Below are positions 1 to 13,609 of a DNA stretch of 64,000 nt, piece after piece. The notes under the pieces are model-generated. The model searched no databases and was not told where the DNA came from. It saw only the letters and a program-made list of their open reading frames with translations. Both the position numbers and the translations under genes were made by a program. The stretch is from Lates calcarifer (taxonomy: Eukaryota; Chordata; Actinopteri; Centropomidae), in the NCBI RefSeq assembly GCF_001640805.2, contig NC_066849.1, positions 1,746,404 to 1,810,403 on the forward strand, read 5' to 3'. Within the stretch, counting starts at the first letter, position 1. Every line of letters begins with the position of its first letter.

Positions 1-311
1 TCATCAGCCTTTCTAGGTTTTTAAAAATGGCATCTTATGTTTTACAGACATTAATTACAATATGTTTTAGCAATGCAATTAATTTTGCACTTAGGGCTGT
101 TGTGCATACATGAACCTAATTAGTGGGTGCACGTACAGAGCGTAGACTAGATATGCACAACATATTGGCACTAGACCTTCAGAAGTAACATCAGTCAAAC
201 CATAACTTAAACCCATTGGGGATACAAACCTGTTTTGTTGTGTGAATAGCCTTTGATGTGTTATTTTTTGTAATCTTATTTTGTACCCTTATTTATCCAT
301 TTCTCACTGAG

Positions 312-570
312 CACTGACAAGGCCTTTTGCATCTTGTGCAAGCGTAATATCCCCGAGGGCTCGAAACCCAGCCACTGTGGTCATTGTGCAATGTCTAAAA
401 TTTGCAGTCTGAACACAAGGTGAGTTTTTCTTCATAGCTGGAAAGCTGACACTTTCTCTGAGCCTCAAGGTTTTTCTCCGATAGGAGCGATATGCTGATG
501 CCACGAGGGAGAAGCCGCAGATGGACAGGCCACTGCAGCCGCTGTCGGCAAATCAGGGATTGTCATTTAG
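312..570 (+). other. Cysteine-pair ORF pair with splice-like ends, doubtful
   Basis: From 312 to 419 one frame is open and contains FCILCKRNIPEGSKPSHCGHC, a CxxC...CxxC arrangement, ending at a strong AAG|GTGAGT donor. A second block, 485-570, starts after CTCCGATAG and continues in phase with GHCSRCRQIRDC. The intervening 65 nt is shorter than a usual fish intron, and the first acceptor is poor. The block has more CpG than its flanks, so a conserved non-coding element is an equal explanation. No family recognised. Confidence 0.15.
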
Positions 571-2725
571 GTAGAAAAACAAGGGAAAAAAAGAGGATGG
601 ATGGTGTTGATTAAAGCAAGAGACTGAGGTGAAGAGAGGAAGGAGAACAGGGAGAAAATGATAACAACATGCTTGAGAAAGCCGAGGACTTCAAAAACCA
701 TAGAGGAAATGTAAAATAAGCTTAATGAATGCTCTCAAATATGCACTGCCTGTAATCAGCCTTAATATGCAATGTGTAGTATTCCTGTATTCAACTAAGA
801 ATGTGAAGTCTTTCTTCCCCGCAGCATGTGTTCTAGATGTTTAATAGATTTGTGCAGTTGTGTCTCAGTTGTGTTTCACCCACATCTCTTGCAGATAAAG
901 CATGCCTGTGCTCAGTCCCAAGAGGCTGAGAGACATGCTAACTTCAGGTTAGAAACCTTGACAAGGATACTGTATCTATATACTCTTTCTGTATCTGCTG
1001 TCCTTCTAATTAGATGGCTGATACCTTTATTTTGTAAATGTACCAACAGCAACAGTCTGAAGAGGTATTGAGCTGCATACTAATGCAAATATGTACAAAC
1101 TCAAGTTTTATGTAGATGTTTGTTTTTGTTTGCTTTACACAGACAGATGGACAGATAGATAGAAATGAAACTTGCTATGTTTTTTTTTTTCAGACTGATT
1201 TCTTATTCATGTATCTTTTATGTTTATGTGTGTGCTCTCATCGCCTCTCCCATGTGCCACCTCTTTCTAGTTTTCCCCAATGTGCTCCCAGATTAGGTTC
1301 TTCCACCAGTTAATGTACCACATCAATAATTCTATATGGGGGGATTCAGGGAGCAGAGGGAATGGGAGAAGGTGAAAGAAATGGAGCAAAGCAAGAGAAA
1401 GGAAGCCTCAGTCCACTAAATCCTTGCAAGTGACACCATTTACCAACCAAAACCCTTTAAGTCCGCCAACCCTTGCTGTATGCTGTACTGTAATTTAATT
1501 ATTTCTAGTATTTTATTATTATTGTTTCCTATTTTATAAACTTTGTTAAGACAGCTGCTCTGATATTGTCTGTATCAGCTGGAGCACATCCATGGTTTAT
1601 CACCTTCAGAATAGCTTCAGAGCTTCAGTGTGCTGCACAGAGTTTCCATGTGTGGAACTCTGGACACTATAGCCTTATTCCAGACCAATTGCTGCACACA
1701 TCCCAGATGCTTCACTTTTGTTTTATAAACAGTTGAGCAATCAGAGTGTAGTAGGCAGGATTATGGATGGCGATGGCATCTTCCTGCACAGCTAGCTAGC
1801 CTCCTTCATGAAAAATGGCAACAGGCATAGAGGAGAGTGAAGAAGCTAAAAGTTGTCCCACTGGTTAAACTGGTTTGAAAGACAAGCCAACTGCTAAATG
1901 ATACAGAGGACACTGATATTATTTGATCAATGTGACAGAGAGTTACCAATTAGTATTTATTTATTTATTTTTTTGGGGGGGTTGAGATCCAGTAACTATA
2001 ATACCAAATTACTTACATAATTTCTATACCTATCACATGATCCCTTGGTACTAGAAAATATGATTTTGTTAATTTTCTCCACTCATTTCATCAGCATTTC
2101 ATGTGATTTCTTATCATCTTTATATTGCTTGTATCACATTAAATTTGGCTGGATGGATGTCAGAGTATGGCACATTCATATAGGGTAAGTTACAAATAAG
2201 GATACACTGACTGTAGACCAAAGGTGAGGATACACTGATACCATGCCAAACCAGCTAACATATACCACCATTAAGTATCATGGGTGGTGGAAAAAAGCAG
2301 ATACAATGTGTTATACAATTTGAAATCTCCATTACTGACAAGATGGAAACAGTTGGAAGGAGACTGAAAGTAGGTGGAAAACAATGAGAGTGAGAGACAG
2401 GGAGAAGAGTATAGGTGAAAAAAAGAGACAGACAAGATGTGAGAGGAAATGTACCCCCATCTGCACAGCTGGGCTTGCTGTCATGTTGGCCCGTCACATG
2501 GGATCTGGATAGAAATACTAGTTCTCTCTGTCTCCTCCAAACAGAAAATAGGCCACATCCTGTTCAACACAACCACTGCATGCCACTCTTTCACAGTAGA
2601 TCATGAAACACTATATAGGACATAACAACACAGCTTCAAAGAGAATTATTCAGCAGGGATTGCAACAGAAAAGCACCTGTTAGACTGTGTATGTATTCAC
2701 ATGTAGCTCTTAGTACATATGGATT

Positions 2726-2765
2726 ATGGATAGGATGCAGTTTCTATGGATAGGATGCAGTTTCT
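2726..2765. repeat. Perfect 20-bp tandem duplication
   Basis: ATGGATAGGATGCAGTTTCT occurs twice in a row, just before a GT microsatellite. It looks recent. Confidence 0.9.
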
Positions 2766-2781
2766 ACACCACATACATATA

Positions 2782-2790
2782 TATGTGTAT

Positions 2791-2829
<39 letters not shown>
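2782..2829. repeat. (AT)n/(GT)n microsatellite
   Basis: ATATAT followed by GTATGT units and a pure GT run. Confidence 0.95.
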
Positions 2830-2831
<2 letters not shown>

Positions 2832-4885
2832 ACCTTACCTTATATATTGTAGGATAAGCCTCTGGTAACCGCAGTTCTCTGATTTGGATCCATTAAAGGT
2901 TGTGAGCTGAAGTAATTGTTGGATCAGAAAACAGGAGGCTGGTGTAATGACTTAGCTGAAAGCTCAAAGCTGAAAGGAAACTTTGTTCAAACCAGTAGGA
3001 GCTGGATTCATTTGAGACTATGTCTTCATCAGCATGTGCAATGTTTGATTCATGGTGGTATAGGAAACTTTTCACTTGTTAGAGGAAGAAAAACCTTAAT
3101 ATAAACTAATCCAAATGAGGAGCGAAACTGGAGCTTTTAAAATGATTACGAATCAGGAATGCAATCTGCTTGTGCCTTCAGGGCCAGAGTGTTTCTGTTT
3201 TCTTTGGCCTGGTTGTTGATGTGGGGGAACAGAGGGTTTATGTCTTCCCTCTTAAAGATTGGCTGTGGTAGTTCCAGACAGTGACTCTCTGCACTTGTAA
3301 TGTGTAAATTGTCTCATCTCTTTCCCAATTTGAAAGTCTGCATTTAGATAGGGATAGTCCAAACATCGAGAAAAGTCTTCTTGATTCTCCCACTTTGCTT
3401 TGGGAGCTGTCCAGTGTGAAATATGGGTAGAGAGGTAACATGTACATTTTCAAGGAGTCTTTGTTAACTGTATTTAGTCAACAGTACATAGTAACTACAT
3501 TGGAAAGCTCAGAAAAGGTTGGTCAAGTGGACCTGAGTTGAGAATTAGTTTGGAGTTCCGAGTTCAACTTGCCAAGCTCATATTTAAAGATGTAGGTTCA
3601 AACCTGGTGCTCTCTCTACAGAGACAGACCTAATGTAACTGCCAGTTGAAGCAGTTCCAAGTTTTGATAATTAGCTCACTGAATCAGTACAAAATATGTG
3701 CAACTGTTATAACTTAGAAATGGCTGGTTCTTCTATGAAAAGTCAAAATGACACACCTGAGTACAAAGATCACCATACTTATCAGAAAGTGCCTGTATTT
3801 CTCAGAAGCACCATATAATAATTAAAACCGATGGCCATATCATAAACTTATGATATTGTTTCATTATCTGGTAGACTTATGTGTTTCTGTGCAGAGGAAG
3901 ATTGAGGAAATCATCAAAGGCAAACTCTGAAATGGGAAATTACAGTAGTATGAGCAAAATACTTCTAGAGCCAGCAGCTTTTCCCACATCACAGTCCTGT
4001 TCAGTTTGGTGCTTTGAATTTCATCGATTCATCATTCTTCATTTATCCTTTGATCCATATTTATGTTTTACTAGAGACAGTAACAATAACGTCGTGAAAA
4101 ATCCAGCATGTAGTTAAAAGTCTTCATTTCCATCATGCCATCTGTCTAAATACTCTGACCTCAGAGAAGTCCTCATCTGAAAATGAAGAGAGACTTTGAG
4201 AGACAGAGAATGAGAGAGGCTGAGTCACATGCAGTAAAAGAGAAGGATGTCTTTACCTGATATTCATACAACCTGGTATCAGCATATCAAAGCCCATCAC
4301 CTGGCTGAAGCCTTGTCTTAGTTTTCCAAAGGGAATGTCAGACATGAAAGAGAGAGTATTTGAGGAGCTAAGGAAAAGCTGAGCTGAAATGCCATTTTCC
4401 TTTAAATTTTCATTTTAGGGGTAGACATTTCTGAACTCCTTAAGAATTGGTAAGTTGCCTTGAAGTGATGAAACGTTGCTGTGACCATGCATTCAAACTT
4501 TAATAAATTCACTGCTGTCATTTCAGTACTGCTAGTCGTTGATCAGAACCAGTGTGAATAAGTATGTGTGTGTGAGAGGGTACACTGCTGTACTGTTTCT
4601 CTGTCTTAACTGCAATACAAAAGCCTTTACAGATGCAGAATCCTCCTTATTGCACCATCCAAACTTTGCTAGACTCAGTACAGCGTGCCAGACAGATAAT
4701 TCCTCTCTCTTTCTCTCTTTTATATTTATTTCTCTCAGCCTTACTGAATCACTTTACTTCTGACATTACGATGTAGTCCCTGTAATCAGGTAGCATCATG
4801 GATGTAGATACACTAAATGCATCCATACACTCAACTTTTAGAGGTAAAAGAGATATAATTCAGCTCGCAGATAGAGTAAGGAACC

Positions 4886-5232
4886 ATGCCCATCCAACAG
4901 CATCCATACAGTCAAGATGAGGATATATTTCCTGAAGATGGATGCTGGAATAAAGTAATGTCTGCTTATGAAACAAACTATTCTTGCTATGTACCTGTAA
5001 GTGATTTAACTTTCAGATATATCTTTAATTCTTTCTTAAAGCATTATTTACTTAACTCTGTTTTAAAATTAATCAGATTCGCCGTCGCTGTGCGCCGTCC
5101 GAGTTTCTCTCTGTAAGGCAGGGCTTCCTCTTAAGCTGTATACAAACAGATAAACTGATAAACTCACTTCAAAGCAAGTTAGGTACATGTACTACAGTAG
5201 CCAAAATGGCCCAAAAAAGGCTGGACAGATAA
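4886..5232 (+). other. Candidate small two-exon ORF (88 codons), unrecognised
   Basis: An ATG in fair context (GGAACCATGC) opens 37 codons beginning MPIQQHPYSQDED and ends at a perfect GTAAGT donor (4997). An 80-nt intron ends in TTAATCAG. A CpG-containing stretch from 5077 then continues in the same phase (0) for 51 codons, beginning IRRRCAPSEFLS, to TAA at 5230. AATAAA-like words follow (5235, 5366). An acceptor-like TCGCAG precedes the first exon. A second donor, GTAAGG, at 5113 could end exon two early. I recognise no family. Chance is likely, but the splice sites and phase agree. Confidence 0.22.
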
Positions 5233-5514
5233 ACAAATAAACAGGGTTATTTAACTCATTTAATCATCAACAATCAGAGTGTTTTTTTGTTTGTTTTGTT
5301 TTTGTTTATTGATTTATTTTGTTGCCTTTTTGTGTACCTTCCCACACTGTAAAACAAGTGCTCATAAATAAACCAGAGCATCAAGTTACGTTTATGTTTA
5401 AGACTTGATCGTGGACAATGACAGGGCTTTTAATGTTTGAGGGACAGTCTGCTCCAAACACAACAACAGCAACAATAAAAGATCAGACACCTTTTAATAA
5501 TTATACTAAGGGCA

Positions 5515-5516
<2 letters not shown>

Positions 5517-5569
<53 letters not shown>
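5517..5569. repeat. (GT)26 microsatellite
   Basis: Pure GT run. Among the longest uninterrupted dinucleotide tracts here. It creates long His/Thr frames on the minus strand. Confidence 0.98.
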
Positions 5570-5570
<1 letters not shown>

Positions 5571-7353
5571 ACGCATGCACACATGCGCATATGAGAGAAC
5601 TTGAGGAGGGGACTGATGATTAACAACAGAGCAGACCTTGAGAAGGACAGGCTGCCAGTAGAACAAATGACAGGCGATGGAGGTATGGGAGGAAGAGGAG
5701 GAGGGACAAAGTAGATAGGTGGACAGAGGGCGACAGGACCTCTCATTCTGGCAAATGACTGTTGAATGCTGACACACACAACAGCAGTCATTTGCTTATC
5801 CTATCATTTATTTCCCCATGGTGTATTGATTTATGATACGTCATGTCTTAATGCCACAGCCATTCATTGTTTGGTCAGCAGGCAGGGGACTGTGTTTCTA
5901 CACTTCCCTACAACTTAACAATAACACCACTCCTTGAATTGTTTCTTCCACGTGAGCCCTCAACCATTTGTGAAGGATTTTGCAATTTTCCTTCCTGTTA
6001 TATACATGTACCACTCAAGCAGCTGTTTGACTGTGTATTTTGATTATTTATGAACAATACAAAGATTAAAATGAGGACATTTCTTAAATCTTCACTTTGT
6101 CAAGTTGTGGGGAATACCGACGTGTGGAGGTTTTAGCAGGGAAGGATTTTCCATTCTTTGAGTAGTATGCAGCCGTTGTGATTGTTGTTAATGGTTGTTT
6201 GAGGGCATGCTTTGTGAGTGAGCTTGAGCTCTGATGATTTTGTCATGCTTGAGCTTGTGATGCTTGACTAACTGAGCTAGCGCTTGGAGAGAGCTGTAGT
6301 TTTTGATATTGTGTTCATTTTAATCCGTGTGCAGTCCACCCTTACACTTCAGGGAGAGAAGAGGAAAGGGGGGAGAAACAGTGACAGAGAGTTTTAAAAG
6401 CTTTGAGCTTTCGGTTGTGTCAGCTTCAGGTTTTGGCTGAGAGTTTTATTCATGCCAGCTGGGCCATGCCATTCATTCATAGATAGACCCATATAGTAAC
6501 TGAAATGTTTCTCCATACTATACATACTTTATTTATAACTTATTTGAGTTATACCTGTTAGAGAATAAAATGCTGGCAAAGTCTGTGCAACATTTTAACA
6601 GTTTTGCTTGTGCCCAGTTAGTCTACTGAGCTGATAACAACTCTCATGGCAAATGGAATCATAAATCACTAACTCTTCATTCAGTTCAGTTTAACTGAAA
6701 ATACTCTAAAATACACTTTACTTAATACATACTTATTTCAAAATGTACTAGTCTGCAAATTGTTTTATGTGCAGTATATATAATATATTATATATATTAT
6801 GTATATTTACACACACACAACTCTAGAGATATATGAAAGGTAATTCTACAGTTGAACAATTAAACTTTGTGTTAGTTAAAGCATTGGACTAAACTATCTA
6901 ATCCATAATGCATCCTATTAGAGGCATTTAGTTACAAAGCCTATACATGACTAAAACTACATAGTAATTAAGAACTATTTACCTTACATGATAATGTTTG
7001 ACTAATATGATCACATGCTGTTTCCTGTTCCTGTGCAAATACAACCATGTACATTTAAGTATTCAAAAGTCTACTATTAATAAATGCAGGCAAGACCTTA
7101 CATAACTGTACTGCATAGTGTTGGCTTCTCATAGCAGTGATTTGTATGAATTGCCATGAGATGAGTCTGGTTTGGTTCAGAAGTGAGTTGGCATACCACT
7201 GCCTCAGATTGTACTATTCTTTAATCCATTTGTTCCAGGCACTCATATGATGACTGAAGTCAGCAGCAGCAAAGAAAAGACTCGACTCCACTCTCATCCA
7301 CAGGGACAACACCATGGCTAAAGCACAGGCACCCTGAGAGGTGGCACTGTCTG

Positions 7354-7392
<39 letters not shown>

Positions 7393-8080
7393 CCCCTGTC
7401 AGACACACACTCTCTTTGACTTAGGAAACTACCCTAGTGTGAAAGCTTTTGGTCGGGGGCAAATTAGCCTCAGGGGCTGAATGAAATCTGGTTATGGGTT
7501 TGCATGTGGATGCATATATGCGTGTCTCCAGTATGAATATGTACACAACTCAGTTGTGTGTCTGCATAGGTCTGCCTTTGTGTTAGCTCAGTTGAACTCG
7601 AGCTGCATGACAGAGAAGGAAGTGAGCTGGAGTAGTTTGCCATATATGGCAGTTAGCCTGACAGATAGATGTTTTGAGGGAAAGATGCTTGACTCCCCAC
7701 CTTTTTATCTTTTGTTCTCTCTTACACACACTTTGTTTCTGTCAGAATCAAGTTGTTTTAGCATGACTAGACCTCCTGTTTTGCCAGAGAAGCAATTATT
7801 GTCAACAAATCCTGTGAAAAGACCAGCACATGCTATTTTTTATTCATCTGTGCCATAGTGCTCAATTGTCATCCAGAAACAAACACATCAATGAGTCTCA
7901 AACCTGTCTCCTAAAAATTATGTTTTTACACAACTAAGCTGCAACAGAAAATATGTTGCCGGCTGGATTATGCTCAGGGGCAACATATCTTTGTGAATGA
8001 ATTAAGAGCTACATTTGCTAACAGCAGGAGGAGGCTGCAGTGAATGGCCTGTTTGTGGCTACGATTGAGCAACAAAAGTG
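5570..8080. other. Intron, no gene seen
   Basis: Unique AT-rich sequence with a self-complementary TATA tract at 6775-6805 and the CA tract at 7355. Nothing else was supported. Confidence 0.7.
7355..7390. repeat. (CA)18 microsatellite
   Basis: Pure CA run. Confidence 0.98.
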
Positions 8081-8225
8081 CTTTGGTCAAGGTTAGGTAA
8101 AGTCAGTGGGTTTAGTTAAATGTAAATTCTGTCACTGTGATGAAGTAACTGTGAACTTTTTCTGGGTTAAACTACACCACGGTCTTACTCTAACCTTAAC
8201 CAAGTGCTGTGAATGTCAAAAACAT
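8081..8225 (+). repeat. Related repeat fragment, 'GTTAAATGTAAAT' type, copy 1
   Basis: It shares GTTAAATGTAAAT, GTCACTG, a TTAAAC(C/T)A stretch and CTCTAACC(T/A)TAACC, in the same order, with 20270-20425. Probably a subtype of the family at 11974. Confidence 0.4.
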
Positions 8226-11200
8226 CACCATATGAAAGTTTGAAAATGATGTAGTCACATAGATGGATATTGTGCTGCAAGATGGGATATTTTAACATTA
8301 AACTGTAAAGATTTTACTGATACATATACATGAACATATCTGCACCTTGCCAAATAAGTGAATTGACAACATTTCTTCTCTATGTTTATCTAAAACATGA
8401 TTTGGTTGCGATTACATTTTGCACAAAACATTCTTGCTGTTGCTACAATGCTACACTGGGTAAATGCACTGTTCTTAATTTTGACTCAGTCCCGCATACA
8501 CTGTCCAGCTGGGAGAACACTGAATGAGAAACACTACATGTGTATTAATCAAAAATAAAATCTAAAATAATTACAAATAGTCAATGATAATCTACAGATT
8601 TATTTAAAAATGAAAATATACACTAATAACTTATTTTTACAGTTTTCAGACAGGAAGAACTAACTGTGTAGTGAAGCCTGAACATGCTGAGAATCAGACT
8701 ACACATTTTTGGTTTTGGTCTTTTTGAGGGATTTGACTAAACAAAAGAAGTAAGATGATCAGACGGGTCATAAACAATACAGATTTAGCCACACAATTTT
8801 GAATGTGAATATTGGTCTGAGATGTTTACATTGGACAAATGTGATAACAATTTTTCAACTTTGTTCTCTGCTCCTAATAAGTTTAGCTAACCTCAGGATT
8901 TGTTCAAATCTGAACTTCTTTTTAGTGACTTAAGCAGCCAAGATTTACTACATGAGGGTTTAAAATTTGATAGATTGGACAGAAAACATCTCTGTATATC
9001 ATCCCTGTTCCTTCAGGTCCATGCGTCACTGTGTATTCACAGTTTTATACAGTTTGTTTTGAGCTGTGAGTCAATTACTTGGCATGTGATTGCATAGAGG
9101 TTGCCTGGGCTCCTGCAGCCATGGTAACAGCAGTGAATTTATACTCTGTAACTGGCTAATAAAAGACACATAATTGAATCTGTAGAAGTAATAGAAATAT
9201 TATAAACCTCTGATTGAGTATGTCTGGGTTTGTCTCTGTGACAGACCTTTACAAATTAAAAAATAGTTTCTTTGCTTCTCCCACAACAAAATAATAAATA
9301 TATAACCTCAGATGTTTGTCTGTGTCACATCATTGTGGGCAAGAATTTTGATCTCATTATGATATTAATCATCTCAAGCTAATGTTTGGGAGTGAACACA
9401 CACCGACATATAGCACGTCATGCAAATTGTTACATGTTTTTTTCATGATAAGTTATTTCAGACAGGCAGGAACTCTATGCTAGCCTTTTGTGGTGGAAAG
9501 CCTCTTCTTGTAAAACCTCAGTCTGGTATGTTACCATATACAGTAGAACTATTCACAGTGCTTGGACACCATTAAGCGTTCTCCAGAACTATCCAAATGT
9601 CTGCTCCGAAAGTCATTTATATGAGAATTTTCTAATCTGCCACCTCAGCTAAGGTTTGGTCAAATTTAGCCCACTAAAACTAATCAGTTATCAGCTGGTA
9701 AAACCATTGTTGACCAGTGACACACAGTGGAGCATTAAGCTTGGTCTCCTGTGTCAAAGTCAAACACATTGTTGCCAAAAGCATCCTATCTCAGCCTCCT
9801 CTAAGCGATGCCACTTAGCTACTCAGACAACTCAGGACAGCAGCCACGCTTGGAATAGATGTAGGCTGTCAGGATAGCATCACCATATCTCATGTTAACC
9901 CTTTCAACAAACACACAGTTTTGTTATTTATTGAGCTTTTCTGCTACAGTGGCAGCCTTTAAAAATGTCAAACTTTCCCACTACAGTGTGGTTGCTGCAC
10001 TGACATGCTGTTCTCTTTTCTGCCACCAGGTGTCAAAAAGTTGCTCCCTCTTCACCACTCTTGGTGGATGTAGAGAGGAGAGCCGAAGCAGCTTTTGAAC
10101 TGTTTCACTGTATTGCATATTATACAGGGACTTCTGAAGACAAATAAGCACCATCTGTTACATCGGGTTTCAGACATTTAGTCAATGATGTATTAAACAT
10201 TAACACAGCACCACAAGTCACAGATATATTTAACACAACATTTAAGAAGAGTTAACTTCTTTGCAAACACTCATTTTAAATGTGATATATCAGCAGCTGA
10301 CATAAACCTGTATTTATGTTGACTTTTTGTATTTATGATGATATGCTTATAAAATACCCAATAGATTTCATCAGGAAGCAGCTTTCAGTTACAACAACAA
10401 TAGTATGCTAAGATCTAAACTATTTCTAGTTATGAATTTCTTTCAGTGCAGGTGACCACAGAGAGGGACAGAACAGAGGTTTAACAGCTGTGTACCACCA
10501 CCATGCAGGAATGAAATTTTGACATTTGAGCTGTGATTAAATCACTATTTTATTGCATCCTTGTTGTTGTGAATTTGGCACTTGGGACACGTGGAATCTC
10601 AACCCCATCCCCCAATTTAACTTTGCTCTGGCCCTCCTCTGCACTCCTCTGCATGTTTGCCAAAGCTTTCTAATACACAAGTCCAATAATGAAAACAGTC
10701 CAGATGCAGGAAAAAAAAAAAAAAAAAAAGGTCCATATTAAGTTCCTCAGCCTCGTCTGTCAGATTTCTCTGACAGGTGTGTCTGTTCTCAGTCATTTTA
10801 AATGCCTGTGCAGCTGACTGCACAGCTGTTGTTATTAACCATTTTATGCAGGTTTTGTCAGACAGTGTTGGGATTATAAAAAAGGATTTGCAGCAGCACA
10901 ATAATCAGGCTGTAACTAAATGTGGAGGTAATTCTGTGATGCCTGATAAATTTTGTCAGGGCATAAGTTCTTAATTTTATGAGTTTTTTTTCCCTATACC
11001 TCTAGTATAGGTTATATAATGATTTGATGGAATGTTTTACACAAAACTGAATCATTGTTATAATACATAAAGTATGTATAATATCAGTATCAGTATGTTT
11101 TGTTGTGTTCCACTTTCTGCAGTGTCATGCACACATCAGCAACGTCTGCTTTGTAGAGGCTTGGCATCCCACCGCCTGTAAGGGTTGCACTGATTGGCCA

Positions 11201-11973
11201 TTTTGTAGAACAATTAGATACATTGTTTTAGTTTGATGGGTTCTTTGTCCCCATAAACTGGTTAAATCTACCAAAAAAAAAAAAAGCCTGCTTATTATAA
11301 CAGTTTCAGATCATTTTGAGTTGCACTGTACTATAATGATGAAGTCCTCTGACAAAATAAACATAGTTTGTTGACAACAGCTGTACCGTGTGATACCAGT
11401 AAACTGGAATCTTATTATTTCCTTATTAGAGGAAAGCAGAATTTCAGCTGTAACAATGAAGTGAGTTTAGGTGAAGTAATTCCTCCAACTACCCACCAGA
11501 CCTTCCCTGACCAGGGTGGTTGTGCTAAGGCACACTGATGGTGTCGAATAAACCATGTTTAACTATATTTAATTGACATTTAAACCAGATAATGGAACAC
11601 TGAGTAAAGCATATAGTTAACACATTTAAAACTAAGCAGTCAGTCAGTTTTTCACCAGATTATTGGCTTGTGCACTTGCCTACAGTATCTACTCACTCAG
11701 TGACTACGGCATTATTAAACTTTTGTGTGGTCATGTTTAGGCACTGGCAGCACTTTGGTTACAGCTAGAGAAAGACTGTGATCTGGCTTCATACAGAAAA
11801 AGTCCATAGTGACTTAATCACACAATGTTGTTTTTTTTTCTTTTTTTGTAAATATCTGATCAAAACTATCATCATGGCAGGGCGTGACACATTGAAGTGC
11901 TGCCACTGTATTGGTTATTTTATGTATATCAGTATGACAGCAGCAAGTTTTCCAACCTAAACAACTGTATATG
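8226..11973. other. Intron, no gene seen
   Basis: Unique AT-rich sequence with A runs at 10711-10729 and 11274-11285. No splice pair or family match. Confidence 0.7.
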
Positions 11974-12262
11974 TTGCTGGTCCCTATCTGAGGATACGAC
12001 CCATAGGACTGTTACTAGCAGGAGGCTCTTCATCATCATGGTAACAATAATAAACATGCTGTTAAGGTTGTGGAACAGTAAGGCTCGGCTATTTTTAGCC
12101 ACAAGAAGTACTTGAAGAAGTTAGGTTCAGGAAAGGATTGTGGCTTGGGTTAAAATAAGTACTTCCTTAAGAGTAAAGGACCTTTATTGTCATGGGTACA
12201 ATGACAAACATGCAGTTAAGTGATTATTGGTTTCACACAGGAAACAAATGCAAATGTGCTCT
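11974..12262 (+). repeat. Dispersed 'GGTTAAAATAAGTACTTCC' repeat, copy 1
   Basis: It shares with copies at 19859 and 26493 an ordered set of words: a GTCCCTAT...GATACGACCCATA start, GGTT(C/T)AGGAAA, GGGTTAAAATAAGTACTTCC, AGGACCTTTATTGTCATGG, and (in the first two copies) TTGGTTTCACACAGGAAA. Family name not known. Confidence 0.55.
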
Positions 12263-12268
12263 CCTGTA

Positions 12269-12556
12269 GGGCTGAATGATTTTGGGAAAATATATAATTA
12301 TGGTTTTTCTGACATATATTGCGATTGCAATTTGATTTGCAAAATAATTTCCACACCACAAGCTTCCTTACACGTGTTTTTTGTTAGTGGATGTAAACAT
12401 GGTCGCTTAGACTTGGGTCACTTCTGATTGGTGAGCATGATTTTCTGTCACACAGGGACAATGATGCAATATGATTAAGCACTGGGTTAGAGTCAGGAGA
12501 ATGTATAAATAATCGCAGCCTTTGCAGTTTGCTTTTTTCATTAGTACAAATCGCAA
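12269..12556 (+). repeat. 'GGGCTGAATGATTTTGGGAAAATAT' dispersed repeat
   Basis: GGGCTGAATGATTTTGGGAA, ATATATTGCGATTGCAATTTG and ACAAATCGCAAATTTG match a common teleost repeat pattern (GGGCTG-AC-GATT...TTGCGATTGCGATTTGATTTGC). Class not assigned. Confidence 0.45.
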
Positions 12557-13557
12557 ATTTGTTATGTGGGGACTCAATAACACAAGTCAGTATGTGTAGT
12601 GTCCAGTCCCTGTTTTTACTAAAAGGGGCAAACAGAATTGGCCTGACAAAGATCTCCACCACCAAACTTAACATATCTTAATTTTGCTGTCCTCTGCAAA
12701 TTCCAAAAACTAAATTTAAGCATCGGTCTACACTGTAGTTTGTCCTTACTTTATTTTGGTTTATCTAAAACTAAAGAAACAACGGAAAATTCTAGAGTTT
12801 AGGCAAAGAACCCAGAATCAGCCAAGACTGTAAATTATCCCTATCTCTGTCTTTCTCTGTGTTTCTTTCATTCGGGTCATAAAGAACCAGTTGACTCCAT
12901 GTTGCTTCTGTCTCTTGTCAACCAACTCTGCCACTGCTATAATGGTTAATTAAGAAGTTGTGGAACAGCAGACAGCTCTCTCTGTTGCTACGACTGACCT
13001 CTTTAGCTTTTTATGATTCTGAATACAAATATCAGTGGAACCCGAGTGCGTATGGGTATGTATACGTGTGTTGTCTTCAATATGACTGCAGACTCAGGTA
13101 ATTAATGAGATCTCGCTCCGTGAGACTCAGTCAAGAGTCAATGTGTGTAATGGGAAAGGGTAGGTTGTATGTTGAGATGTTTGACAAGTATTAATTACCT
13201 CAGGGGTTGTCAGAAACTGGGGGCACAGAGAAGAGAGAGGGAGACAGAAGGAAGGTGACACATTATTATATAGCTAGTGTTTTCAATCCAAATAACTGGT
13301 CATTCTATTGATAAATCATCATGACACACTTCAGGAAGACAGACTGCTCAGGAAGACAGAAAGACAGAGGAAGACTGACAGACATTACCCTTGTGGTGTT
13401 CAAACTATGTACCCATACACATGGGTTTGAAATGCATGCATTACGCATGATGTGGAAGACAAATCATTGTGCATTCATGTATTTAAGGTAATGCAGACGA
13501 CAACTGTCATTTTAACAAATTTAATTTGCTTTTCAATTTTCTTCTCATTCACTTGTT

Positions 13558-13571
13558 CACACACACACACA

Positions 13572-13606
<35 letters not shown>
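13558..13606. repeat. (CA)n microsatellite with one CC interruption
   Basis: CA run broken once near its middle. Confidence 0.97.

Positions 13607-13609
<3 letters not shown>

Larger units (their letters stand above)
571..4885. other. Intron, no gene seen
   Basis: AT-rich unique sequence. A good acceptor-like CTTCCCCGCAG ends at 825, but the frame after it has no donor of quality and no recognisable product. The tandem 20-mer and GT tract at 2726-2829 are the only structure. Confidence 0.7.

Noticed and set aside
826..946. Frame after a good acceptor CTTCCCCGCAG, starting MCSRCLIDLCSC.
   Set aside because: Donor CAG|GTTAGA is weak, the product is unrecognised and composition equals the intron.
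4421..4450. Possible microexon between TTCATTTTAG and GTAAGTTG.
   Set aside because: About 30 nt, length not a multiple of three, and no known partner exons. Short acceptor-donor pairs are expected by chance in 64 kb.
5430..5791. Long minus-strand frames of about 100 codons with poly-(His-Thr).
   Set aside because: They are translations of the (GT)n microsatellite.
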